This document shows positions 22,113 to 33,220 of a DNA stretch of 64,000 nucleotides, piece after piece. Under the pieces are notes generated by a model, which saw nothing but the letters and a program-made list of their open reading frames with translations, was not told the origin of the DNA and searched no databases. This stretch comes from Neonectria sp. B-13 (lineage: Eukaryota > Ascomycota > Sordariomycetes > Hypocreales > Nectriaceae). How positions within the stretch are numbered: the stretch's first letter is position 1; each line of letters begins with the position of its first letter. A program made the position numbers and the translations under genes. The DNA lies in NCBI GenBank assembly GCA_002682825.1, contig NOKP01000003.1, positions 186,001 through 250,000 of the forward strand, in the 5' to 3' direction.

Positions 22113-24345
22113 ATGTCCGCCGACAAGCATGATATTGTAATTGCTATTGACCTTGGCGCGTCGTAAGTTCTCTCTGTCAACTGCCTCCGTTCAAAAGCTT
22201 ACAAGCCATGGCTAGCTTCACCAAAGTTGCAATGACCGGAGGACAGGGAGACATACTTTCCTGCGACTTTCCTGCACATTATCCCCCATCCATCGCCATT
22301 CCTTCGATCTTGTATGCGCATCCAGACGGGCGCAGGAAGATTGGCTGCAATTCTCCTCCGGGCGATGACTGGTCTGCTATCAAGTGGTTCAAACTCTTCC
22401 TCTTGCACCAAGATGATTGGCCACTTCACGCGAAACACTCGCTCTTGCTGCGAAATTCGGCAGATGCAGCCCGTTCCCTTGATATGACACCTATCCAGGT
22501 TGTGGCTGACTATTTCAGCCAGCTCTGGCTTGAGATCAAGGAATATGCCACGAAGACGGTGCCCCAGTGCTATGGAGATTTTCAATCACTAAACCTGCAT
22601 CTGGTCTTGACAGTGCCAGCCTGTTGGCCAGAAGACGCTATGGGGCGCATGGAAAGGGCCGTTAAGGAGGCGGGTATTCTTGAGACGACGCAAAGCTCGA
22701 CCCTTACCTTCATGCGTGAGCAAGCGGTGGTCGCCTCAACTCTCCTGACCTGGGCCGTCGATGCCGAAAATGAGCTCCCCGCCTGCCAGGTACTGTCTTT
22801 TGACCCCTTCCTCCCCCCCCCCTCGTGTGCTTGTGGAACAAATGTTAACAGTGATGACAACAGAGCGGCGAGTTAATCACGGTCTGTGACTGTGGTGGTT
22901 TGACAGCAGTAAATTCTCCACCCTTCTCCAGTTTCATCTGGAATATGCGGCTGACAAAGTTCATAGGACGCTGCTACTTACGAGATATCTTGTTCTGAGG
23001 ACCAGGGATACCTGCTAGACGAGCGTGTCCCCGAAGGAAGCCGACTCTGCGGGGCCATGTTCCTCGACGACGGTTTCTACAAGTGCCTGAAAGCCAAAAT
23101 ATGTTCCGTCACTGGGAATGAGGCAGCCTTGGAGGAGCTTAGCTCACAGTTCTGGAGTAACACATCCCAGTGGTGGGAATAAACCGGAAGATTTATGATG
23201 TTGATGTGTGATAAGATGAATGTGATTGATTTCCCTCACCCGTTGGAATATCGAGGAGGCCCAACGACGTGCCTTGGTGCGCCCGATATTCACATCTCAT
23301 TCTCAGGGTTAGTACACTTTTCTTCTCTCTTTCTAACTTCTTTGTTACTTCTGTCATCACCCCCTTTCCAAATATTTGTACGCCCGCCTCTTCAGCTTTG
23401 GAGCTGCCATGGGATACCTGAGGGTGCTCCCCGGGAGGTTCCTCTGGCATGAACGACCATGTTTTAATGAAGAGATACAGGGCAGAGTTTTCCTCCATCC
23501 GAGAGTCCGTGATGGAAGGAATAATCGACCTGGTAGAGTCACAGGTCCGAGAAACCTGTGAGAGCCTCGGAAGGCCTCCAAAGGTGAGTCGAATGCATGC
23601 GTAGTGCAGTGGCAATACCATAGCAGGGCACTTACTTCATCAAATAGTACGTCCTTCTATCTGGTGGATTGGCTAGAAGCTCCATGGTCTGCCGTGAACT
23701 TGCTGGAAGAATCGAACCTCCAACGCAAATAATTGGCGAAGGAGCTTTTCGTTCGTAAGTTCCTATCCCATTCCCATTCTAACCTTCCACTCTCAGCACC
23801 AACTTTCTTTTCACAAGCCACCTGCGGAGCTGACCTGGCGAAGGGAACTGGTTTCTTGCGGTGCGGTCCAGCAGGCTCTGGATGATTGCCACCCAGATGG
23901 TAGTCCCATCTTGAAAACCAAATCACACATGGCCCTCGAGAGGTATGGAATTCGACTCGGTCAGACCCAGCCTGTCCATTGGATCATTGACAAGGTTTGT
24001 GCACGACATCCAAGGCGGATGCGGGAATAATAGGCTAAATGGAACTTCTAGGGCGTTTCACTTTCTTCCACGAAGCCCATTGGCTTCAAGGTGCCAACTG
24101 ACGCATTCGCAATCCGAAAGACTGCCGCAGGTCGTGGGCTCACACTCACCATCTGCCGGCAAGGCCCCTCCCACAACGGGGTCAAGACACTTTGCCGCCT
24201 CACGTGGATGAAAGCCAATCCGGTTGTTTCGTCTGAAGATAAGGTCTATCTCCAGGTTTTGCATAACACTCACCACGGTCTATCTTTGTCCCTAACTCAC
24301 AATGACGAACGTATTGGACCTGAGGGGGTCATCGTTGACTACTGA
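22113..24345 (+). pseudogene. Hsp70-like ATPase-domain protein, disrupted
   Basis: Exons can be chained in the style of the fungal Hsp70-like (actin-ATPase fold) family: 22113-22162, 22216-22789, 22864-22908 and 22967 onward, with good splice sites. They read IVIAIDLGASFTK (phosphate-1 loop), LVLTVPACW, then VCDCGGLTADAATYEI (phosphate-2 region). A TAA at 23180-23182 follows SNTSQWWE, but the same frame continues sensibly (TGRFMMLMCDKMN), which suggests CAA changed to TAA. Downstream exons encode ESVMEGIIDLVESQV, YVLLSGGLARSS (adenosine loop) and, at 23818-23994 and 24052-24345, SCGAVQQAL and the C-terminus. The junctions near 23300-23470 and 23754/23818 do not agree in phase. It is probably a recent pseudogene, though a truncated product of about 280 residues could still be made. 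Confidence 0.65.
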
Positions 24346-24966
24346 ATCAACGGCAGCTGAGGTATCTAGGACGCCAGAGGACTTCAACTTGGGAAAGGAG
24401 ATCCAATGAGGCAACAGCTGTGGCCTAGAAGGGGTATTGTTTTTTCTTTCTTCGGTGGCTTTGGTTTTAATACACAATGGAAAGTCGAGGGTTCGGGAAA
24501 AAACGAAAATTTTGTTGTTTACATTCGCTTTTGTTATTTTTAAATCAGGTTTATCAAGGAATGCCATATTTTCTCGACACCCACTCTTGGTCGCGATAAT
24601 CCACGTGCGATTCCCATCGGCAACGACGTCACAGTACGACCTTACGTCAATGGGCTTAGCCCAGTTCCGTAAATGAGGGGCAAAAGGAATTGTGGACCAG
24701 GATGATAAGAAAACCTCTTTGAAACCAGTCTCCAACATTAATATCATCTTAACCCTTCTAGGAGGCTTTATCTCGTTATTTAGCCCAGTATCATTTCTCC
24801 TCAAGGAAAGTCACTATCTCTCTGAAGCCTGCGGATCGTTTCGGTTGCACCCTGCATGCTGTACCCCACCTTGCTGATGTCTTAGCATTTGTGTCTTGGC
24901 CGCTAACCCGATGAGGAAACAGTTAGACCCAATGCCGCCAATTTCATAAGACCAAGAGACCATGCA
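24346..24966. other. Intergenic; no supported gene
   Basis: A 170-codon minus-strand open frame (24292-24804) overlaps the end of the Hsp70-like coding sequence. It has no family motif and was not accepted as a gene. Confidence 0.4.
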
Positions 24967-25440
24967 ATGTGTTCTTTGGATGGCGTCTCAGAAATCGACT
25001 ATGAAGACAATCTGAATGTCACCACTCTTAACTTCTCTCGGCTAGTGCTGGGCGTCCAGCTCGTCCTGGCGAGCGTTCAACTTCTCAGCATGTACTTGCA
25101 AAAACAATGGAAGTCTCTTCCCTTGTTACTCGGGCCAGGAATTACACGCATGTGGATGACCACAAGCCTTATTGTCTCGAGACTCTTTGTAACGCCCAGC
25201 TTTCTGCATGCCCTCGCCGTGGATTCATGTGTGACACCAACGGACCCTGTGCTCTCGGCTGTCATAGTCAAGGGCAAGTAAAGGCCTTCAGAATCTTAAT
25301 GTCGCCGAGTCGGGTGCTAATGATGGATTGGATTATCCTTTCTTTCCTTTGCGTTGCATCTCATCAAGTATGTCGGCTCGGGTGCCACGTCTGGCTGCGC
25401 TGCCACAGGGCCTTCTCTGATCGATTAAGTACCTGCAGGG
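24967..25440 (+). pseudogene. Relic of a fungal Na+/H+ antiporter gene
   Basis: The frame at 24967-25281 contains FSRLVLGVQLVLASVQL, YLQKQWKSL, LLLGPG and SCVTPTDPVLSAVIVKGK. These closely match the transmembrane core of NHA1/Sod2-type plasma-membrane Na+/H+ antiporters, including the TPTDPVL motif. After a stop and a shift the family text resumes in other frames: VAESGANDGLDYPF (about 25298-25340) and HLIKYVGSGATSG (about 25355-25395). Both the N-terminus and the rest of the protein are missing. The intact enzyme would exchange Na+ or K+ for H+. This is a fragment with at least two frameshifts. Confidence 0.75.
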
Positions 25441-25907
25441 TTAAATAGGGGTAGATCCAGTCAAGGTGGAGGGGATCCTGACGAGCATCTTCAAGGTCGC
25501 AAGTCGCTGGATAGCCATCCTGCTCCCTGGATGAGGCAGATGTGTTTCTAGCTCAGCGCTCGAATGATCCACATCTTAATGCGCTTGTGTCTGTATTCCT
25601 ACACAACAAACAAGTACGGCATGCCACTCTTGGATATGATTGGGGTTGGTGCAAATCCCGGAGCGCATAGCTTTGTTTCGTTTCAGATAAGGACGAGTCT
25701 GCCCGTCTCTGACCCTCAACTTCTCAGTTCCATTGACACTTCGCTGTCGACTCTCTTACCTAGTCGACGGGGAGGATAGTAACCTCGCCGTCACCCCGCT
25801 CTCCTATCTTGTAAGCCTTCCATCCTGCCTTGGGCAAATGATCTCCTCATCCTCCGCTGGGAACTTCATGAACACACCATGTGTGACCAAATCCACATTG
25901 GCGCACC
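25441..25907. other. Intergenic, probably decayed coding sequence
   Basis: No frame that I can tie to a family. It lies between the antiporter relic and the 3' end of the MFS carrier gene. Confidence 0.4.
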
Positions 25908-27363
25908 TTACCCTCTCGACACTCGTGGCAAGAGTGTCTTCGGATTCCACCTCCATAGAACGACCCAGCCTCCAAGGAGGGAAGAAAGCCCCGTAAAGAG
26001 TATAAGGGGCCCGTATGAGGTCCCATAAGCAAAGCGGTGGCTGGTCCATATAGTTCCAGCTTTTAGCAGTCCCACACCAGCAAACCCTCCACTTGCATAT
26101 CCGATCCCTCTGACACCATTTAGCAGACCATAGAGCATTCCGGAGTCAACTGCCTCGTTTCTCTCGGCAGACTCAGACTCCATCTGTTTGAGCATCCCTC
26201 CCCAGGTAGCGCTATAGCCACTGGAGAAGAACCCAAACGTCATAGAGAAGACTATGAGGAGGCCAATGCTGCCCTGGAAGGTCAAGCCCCAAAGGAGAAA
26301 AGTAGAAAGGGCACAGCAGACAGGGGGGATCGCGGATACGGCCTGGGCTGAAAGAGTGATTCGCTTATTGTCGCTCAGCCATCCAAAGAAGGAAGAAGCA
26401 ATAATGCCGGGTGCATTAAAGAGAGCCAGCATCAGTGTGCCTGAGGTCTGAGACAATAAGGCGACATCTCGGGCGTAGGTGCTCAAATACGTTTGCGGAA
26501 TACCATAGCCAGAGCTTTGGAAGATGATGGCTATGCTGTAGAAGTAGATAGATCGGTGTTTGAGGAAATTCCAGGGGATTCTGTGTGCTCGAGTGTTGTG
26601 TATCAAGATTTTCGACGGGTGGGTTGGTATCAAGTAGATAGAAAAGATACTTGTTCCACCAACAATCGCAGTCCAGACTTTCAGAGTGGTCCGGTAGCCG
26701 TAGACATCAATCAAAGCTCGAAGTATGAATGGGCAGCTGGTCCCAACGATGTTCTTGCAAGACAGAACGATTCCGTATGCCAAAGCACGGTTGCTGGTAG
26801 TGTACCACTCGCCGAGAGAGAGCGTTGTTGGACTATAGATGAGGGCACACCCCAAAGCAGATGTGATGCCCTGTGTCACGACCAAGTGCCAGATATTGGT
26901 GCTGTAAGAGGACAGGAAGAAGCTGACGCATGCGATCACGGTGCCACAAAGAGCGGCAAGTTGGCGGTGATGAGCCCATCGTCTGGTGAACAGCGCGAAG
27001 AGGAAGGGCATGGATAGGTACATGACACCATTAGCGGTCGTGCCAATTACACCAGTGACGTTGCGGTCTCCTTCCAGTGTCATGTTGTCGGAGTAATACT
27101 CCTGGAATATACCGTAGCTCATAGCAAAACCTGCACGAGCGTAAGTAGCGTTGCAATCCAGACATGGGGCCAAACCTACCCCATATTGGGAACTGAAGTA
27201 TCCCAGAGCCTATGAGAACACAGAGTTTTGTCCTCTTTGATTCCATCTGCCTCGAATTGGTCTGCTCCGCATCCACGACACTTGGTTCGACGTCGGGATC
27301 GTCTCGCTCGCCACGAGGCAACGTTCGCGACTCCGGGAAACGATATTCTTCGACATCTCCCAT
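25908..27363 (-). CDS. MFS transporter, monocarboxylate-porter-like
   Basis: Two exons, complement(25908-27130, 27180-27363), with a 49-bp intron (GTAGGT...GTGCAG) give 468 residues. After a hydrophilic N-terminal tail, the first helix ends GSGILQFPIWG and the splice joins it to FAMSYGIFQEYYSD, the signature start of fungal MCT-type carriers. About twelve hydrophobic segments follow, with a loop after helix 6 containing PTHPSKIL. It is expected in the plasma or an organellar membrane as a proton-linked or facilitative carrier of a small organic acid or related metabolite; many fungal members sit in secondary-metabolite or catabolic clusters. The ATG at 27363 was chosen because it opens the frame that splices correctly. 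It shares orientation with the GST at 27824-28708, 460 bp upstream. Confidence 0.88.
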
Positions 27364-27823
27364 TGTAACTGGACTGGTACTTGGAGTGAGTATAATACAC
27401 TTGGAGAATGCGAAACAGGACGGGTCGGCGAGGAGCGGAACCATTACGTCATTATCATATCAGCGCGTCCTCGCTGAGCCGCTGAATCCGACAAATTCAT
27501 CATCGATTAAGAGCCTGCTCGTGTGCGGCCAGGGTCCCGCAGGCACAGGTGCTCAATTATCGCGATGGCGTAGCGTCAGTTACCGGGGGCAAGTCAGAGT
27601 GATAGAAAGGAGCAGTATAGTAGGTATATTACATGAGAAACACCAACACCTGTGAAATGATTGTGGGGAGCGCCAGCGTCCCTATGTACATCGTAGTTAT
27701 ACCCCGCTTCGAACAATCACGTCACCATGGTATACATAGTCCCAGTTGGCAGATCTTCTCCCCTTGCGCCGACGCCCTTGACACGACATGTAGTCGGATT
27801 TGTTACCTAAGCAGCAACAAGTC
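27364..27823. other. Intergenic, promoter of the MFS gene
   Basis: No coding frame. It separates the MFS carrier from the 3' end of the GST gene on the same strand. Confidence 0.45.
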
Positions 27824-28708
27824 TCACAGGGACATCATCTCCTGCATATCCTCAACAGGGCCCATCGAAGGGTCCCACTGTGTCGACCTGCCGTGCATGA
27901 CCTTTTGCCACGCGGGGCTTTTTGCCTTAACTCCGGCCCACCGCCGGAGCTCCTGGGGAACGAGCTCGGCGTTGCCGGCATCGATGCAGCGCAGTAAGAG
28001 CGGAAGGAGATGGCTGTCGAGCACCGTGGGGCCCACCTGAGTGCCAAAGGTCCATTCCGCATTGTTGTTGGAAACGCCGCTTTGCCTGCGGAGCTCCGTG
28101 ATCTCTGCAAAGATGGCCTGCAGGTCTGTACAGGCTTTGGCCACGATGGCTGGCTGGAAGGCGACGGCATTGTTCTCGTTGTGGCTTAGTGATTGAGAGA
28201 GTTAGTGACAGCAGCGAAGGACGGGAGGAGCGACGTACAATTTGAGCTTGGCTTCGAGAGCCATGCGGTATTCCGGGCTGAGATCAGTTCTCTTGAGGAT
28301 ATCCTCCACGGGTGAAGGGTTATGCTGCATCATCTCTGCTGTTGGGTTCTTGTTGCTGAATGACAGGCCATAGATATTATAGATCCTTTCGAGGAGGTCC
28401 CTGATGACGGCTGTACGTTCCACTGGCAGCATGGCCGGGTAGTGCTTCTCAGCCAGATGAAGCGAGATAGAGCGACTGTCAGTAAGTAGCTGCTCAAGCA
28501 CGTTGCCGGTCATGGCGGGAATCTGGCCTCTGGGGTTCACCCTGACGAGGTAATCCTCCGTCAGAGCCTCATTCTTACGGGTGTTGATCAAGCTAAGGCT
28601 GATCTTTTGGGGCGGCCTCGCGTCATGTGTCGTAGGGCCGAGTTGGATGGTATGGCGGGCCATCATAGAGTAGAGGGAGAAGGGGGAGGAGTAGAGCGTA
28701 CTCAGCAT
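27824..28708 (-). CDS. Glutathione S-transferase-like protein
   Basis: Two exons, complement(27824-28184, 28239-28708), with a 54-bp intron (GTACGT...CTAAG, phase 2) give 276 residues. The thioredoxin-like domain reads LYSSPFSLYSMMARHT near the start and VNPRGQIPAMTG at about 55-66. The latter is the cis-proline loop that binds glutathione, followed by LTDSRSISLHLAE. The helical C-terminal domain contains FHNENNAVAFQPAIV across the splice junction. It is longer than ordinary GSTs because of extra segments in the N-terminal domain. There is no obvious catalytic Cys or Ser at the usual place, so the activity is uncertain. An upstream ATG (MADMSDAEYA) is in another frame, so MLSTLYS is taken as the start. 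Confidence 0.8.
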
Positions 28709-30780
28709 CGCTCATGTCGGCCATCTGGTCGGTGATCCCGGGTGGTTGTGCTTAGTAAAAGGTGCAACTAGGACAATTAAATCAGCAGGGTATACAATGT
28801 TGATAATGTGGTGCCACGGTGAGGCAGGTTCCTACTCGAAATTGTTGAAGAAGTTAAGTCAGCAAGAGCGTTTCTCCCCGATCTAATTACCTTAAATCTA
28901 TCGCTACAGGGTCCCCACAATTGGAATGATAAAGTTGTTACTTATTACAGTTAGATATTATATAATGATTTAATTATGTACATGCTCATATTTTCAATGT
29001 TGAACAAATTACATGTGCAGGAAAAGAAAAAGAAAGTGAGAGAATCTTTAACTAATACTTCATTAATGGCTGCCATATAATATGACTTTAAATATAGTAA
29101 GTTCATTACCAGTCTTTAACAATGAATATTACATTGACTTACGCCTCACTTCCCTCCCTGCCAACTTTAAATGATGACAAGTCGGTGTTCTAAATCCTAA
29201 TCATTCTCTTTTAACGAAACATATCCCGCTATGTCGCCTGCTTCGGCCTCGACTACCATAACAATGAGCACTTCAACCAGAAAACCACAAAGAAGCGCGT
29301 GGTCACCCAATTTACGAATTCCTTTGAAGTTGTGACGAGGCTCTGTGGGTGAGCTACGATTCCGCATGATCACCCTGGACTTGTATCATTCGATTACCGC
29401 ATCCATTCATAACGTAACTAAACTAAATGCTCATTGATATTAGACTCGTTGGAAGAAAAATCCTGAAGTGTAACATGAATTCTGAAAGAGTCGACAAGCG
29501 GCTGAGGTCGCGTAAAATCGTCAAATTAACTCACTGGAAGACAGGATTGAGAACATAAGGTCTATCTTTCTCAATGTTTTCAATAAGCTACTAGGAAACG
29601 AAGGCATTGCCAAATATCACCCATCATCTCTGGTTGAGAGTGGAACTCCCATTATTCCCTCTCTTTGTGGAGTCGTATGTCTCTAGTATTAGCCCATTCT
29701 TTATTTGAACTGCACATAAATCGACATCGTTTGATTATTTGGCCCACCATAAACCTACGTCCATCCGATGAGTTCAAGCATTATCTGTGCCATCTCTCCA
29801 AATTGGTGGTTGGAGCGGAACCACGGGCGCTTGTAATCCTGCCTGCCGGTCAGTCTTATTTAACACCAACACAATAAGGCGTAGCTCAGCGACAGGGCTG
29901 CATACGAGCAACCGCATCTGCTGCAAGCCAGGAACCACTATATTCAAGAACCTGCAAGCCGCCATAATGGGTGGCCAGTCGTTTCAACGATGCCCGAAAG
30001 GCCATGTTCTAGTCTTACAGTGGGGATCGGACCGGAGTAGCTAAGCGGACCGGTCTCCGTTTTGTGCAAGGGATTTAGTTTGGTCCCTCCGAATAGCGGT
30101 CCGAGGTGACAATTTCTCAGGGCTTTAAAGCCGGGTTCCACTGGGGCCGCCCCGCATCTGATAAGTCGGCAATGTTATGAGAAGGCACAAAGGCTCTGTC
30201 GTTGGGTTCGCCAAGAGTCCTTCTTAGGCGTTCCGCTGAATTATGGACTCCTGTCCTCTCTCTACACTGTCTTAATCTCGATTGGGTCTAGGTCCGACTC
30301 TGAGTCTGTCCCAGACCGAGACTGCCAACAACTCCAGTCACGGACCAGGCCACTTTGGACACCAGCATGCGGCAAACATGTCTTGCAATGACATGTGCCT
30401 CTGAGAGCTTAGTTTTTCCAATGCATCGGAGGAGCTGGAATTGTGCGAAGATTGTTTCTTATGAGGGCGGCCCTAAAGAACAATAGAGATATGGGCCAAG
30501 ATACTCGCCGGAAAATGCTTAAGCGGACGGTTAGGCACGGATAGCCGGACCGAAGCCTGGGGTCGGCGTCCTGACGGGATTGTGGACTTGTGGACGCTTC
30601 CGACGGAGTGGGAAGACTGTAATATTGGGTATAAGAACAAATGATTCGCACCGAAATAAAGGGAAGCTAAATACCTGTATCGCCAGGCAGGACTGCATAT
30701 GTTTGTGACAACTCGCCCCCCTTTCTGAAGTCCCTGAGCCCTTACAAGTTCACCTAACATTTTGCAGTCAACCAGCCAAG
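28709..30780. other. 2-kb intergenic region, partly very AT-rich
   Basis: No gene seen. From about 28900 to 29150 the sequence is dominated by TA, ATT and AAT runs, and 29200-29600 is milder. This may be RIP-degraded repeat DNA. The last few hundred bases should contain the promoter of the CoA-ligase gene. Confidence 0.5.
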
Positions 30781-32744
30781 ATGCCTTCATCCTCGCCTAA
30801 TCTCAGCTTAGTCAAGGGGTCAACTGATATTTCCCTTTGGCACAAGTCTATGGGAGCCTTTGTGGACGAACAGGCTGTTCTTTATGGCAACAGACCCGCA
30901 GTCATCTCCAGCTGGCAATCCGCAAGGCTCTCCTATCGCCAATTGGCAGACCGAAGTCACGTCGTCGCCGAAGCCTTGTACGCACTCGGACTACGCCATG
31001 GGGATTGCGTTGGCGTCCTAGGTGGAAATCGCGTCGAATATCTGGAGGCATTCCTCGGTGCCGCCAGGATCGGATGTCCTGTAGTCGTACTGAACAGCAC
31101 CTACACACCCGTTGAGCTACATAACGCGATGGAAAGAGCCGGTAAGTGCCTGTCACTTGAATTCAGCAGCTCGCTGATAGGCAATCCTCAAGAGTGCAAA
31201 CTGCTCTTCACGGCATCCCATATTGGCTCGAGACAACTGGGCCATCACATAAAGCATCTACAGCAGAAAAGTAGCACTACGCCCGGGCTGTGCAATCTGC
31301 GACATATTGTGTCCTTTGACCAGTTCAGTGGTCTCGAAACTCGCGTCAAAGTCCAACACTACGCCGCCTTCCTATCCATTCCGCCCTCTGGCAGAGTCAG
31401 CCCATCGGAGTTGAAAAAGGCTGCAGGAGCCGTTTCGCCCCATGACATGATCAACCTTCAATTCACCTCAGGTGTGACTATCCTTGTACTTCCAGAACCC
31501 TGAAAGGCTTACTGACTGACCTCTTGTTGTGGCCAGGAACGACCAGCGCTCCGAAGGCTGCCATGTTGACGAGCTTGTACGTTGAAATTACACGACCTTC
31601 GAAGCGTATTATGCTGACATGAAGATCGAAGTAACATTATTAACAACGGCCGCTTCGTGGGTGACATGCTTCAATTAACGCCCAATGACGTTGTTTGCTG
31701 TCCACCCCCTTTGTTCCATTGTTTTGGTCTAGTACTCGGATTCCTAGCTTGCTTTTCCCACGGAAGCGCGATTGTCTTCGCCTCGGACTCGTTCAATGCC
31801 GCGAGAGTGATGCAATCCGTCACCAATGAGCGTGCTACGGTACTTCTCAGTGTGCCAACTATGTTCGTTGCGGAAATGGAAGTGGTGAGCAAAACGGGCC
31901 AGATACCAACCACTCTTCGTTGCGCCCTGAGCGCTGGGTCGACTCTATCGACAGCCCTGGCGCAGCAATTGCGCGCCCAATGGGGCTTGGACAAGATCCT
32001 CATCTCCTACGGGATGACAGAAACCAGTCCAGTGTCATTCATGACCAGCCTCGAAGATGGGCCAGAACAACGGCTCAAGAGTGTTGGCCGCGTTATCCCA
32101 CATATGATAGGAAAAGTGATAGATCAGAAGGGAAACATCTTGCCTAGGGGACAACGAGGTGAGTTGTGCATTAGCGGCTTTGGCTTGCAGAAGGCCTACT
32201 TCAAGAACCAAGAAAAGACCGACGAAGTGATGAAGAGGGACGAGAACGGAGTCTTATGGATGCAAACTGGCGATGAGGTATTGATTGACGACGATGGCTA
32301 CGCATGCCTTACTGGTCGAATCAAGGACATGATCATCCGAGGTGAGCTAAAAGTAGCCCGATTCCACATCCAGCGCACTAAACTTTGGCTCTAGCTGGAG
32401 AAAACATCTTCCCTAGGGAGATCGAGGAGCGGGTTTTAGAGCATTCTAGCATCGCGGAGGCAAGCATTGTTGGGCTGCAGGACCAGAAGTACGGCGAAGT
32501 CGTGGGCGCCTTTTTAAGCCTGGCGCCCACAGCTAAATGGCGTCCGAGTGATGCCGAAATTCGGGACTGGGTAACCCAGCAGCTGGGCCGGCATAAGGCC
32601 CCCGTCCACGTATTCTGGGTCGGCGAGAAAGGAATCGTGCCTGACTTTCCCAAGACTGGGAGTGGAAAGCACCAAAAGCATAAGCTCCGCGACATTGGTG
32701 ACAAGCATCTTGCGGAGCGGGTCGGTGCGAAAGCTAAGCTTTAG
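30781..32744 (+). CDS. AMP-dependent acyl-CoA synthetase/ligase
   Basis: Five exons, 30781-31141, 31193-31471, 31537-31576, 31632-32341 and 32395-32744, encode 579 residues. The adenylate-forming signature is complete: phosphate loop FTSGTTSAPKAAMLTS at about 211-226 (assembled across two introns), ISYGMTET (A5), MQTGDEV (A7, with the ribose-binding Asp), then [23 protein letters not shown] (hinge, with an intron inside). It ends with PKTGSGKHQKHKLR, where the catalytic lysine of the C-terminal domain is expected. It should activate a carboxylic acid as acyl-AMP and transfer it to CoA; the sequence resembles medium-chain fatty-acid/FadD-type ligases. No PTS1 tripeptide is present (ends AKL, weakly similar to SKL). 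The first intron is exactly 51 bp and open in frame; splicing is favoured because it restores MERAECKLLF. Confidence 0.9.
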
Positions 32745-33220
32745 ATTTATCTAGAAGGTAGAGTTAGAACTGCATCAAAGGGAACATCCTGTTCTTCACC
32801 GCTTGCCACCCCTTTGAAGACGACGTTCCTAGTTTACTACCTGGTTAATCACCACAATACCAAGAGTAGGCGAACTACCCGGGTCGGAAACATAGATTAT
32901 CTAGACTAGGTCTAATTAACACCCCGCATGGCCGACCCGATAGGTCCATATATATCTACCGTGTAATCGACTAGACCCCGCAAACTCGATGGGGCATTGA
33001 CCTGCCTCCTCTGCTTGCTTCACCTGCCCCTCCATCGTTGTTCGGCCTGCTTGAATGATTCTCTATTCTCTACTGCCTCAGTAAATGCCCCCGCCGTATT
33101 TCTTTTCACCTTGAAGCAATTAACCCCAGTTACTGTCTCTGTCGTCTCTGCTATCGCCCCTGTCGCTGTCCCTTCACTGCCCCAGTCGCTAAGCTTAGAC
33201 TCAGCCCAGTCGTCTCCAGG
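32745..33220. other. Intergenic between ligase and regulator genes
   Basis: No gene seen. CCGG-containing palindromes (CTACCCGGGTCGG about 32875-32887, GGCCGACCCGAT about 32930-32941) could be Zn2Cys6 sites. A CT-rich leader precedes the ATG at 33221. Confidence 0.35.

Noticed and set aside
24292..24804. 170-codon minus-strand open frame
   Set aside because: It overlaps the last exon of the Hsp70-like gene in antisense, has no recognisable motif and lies in biased sequence; best explained as a shadow.
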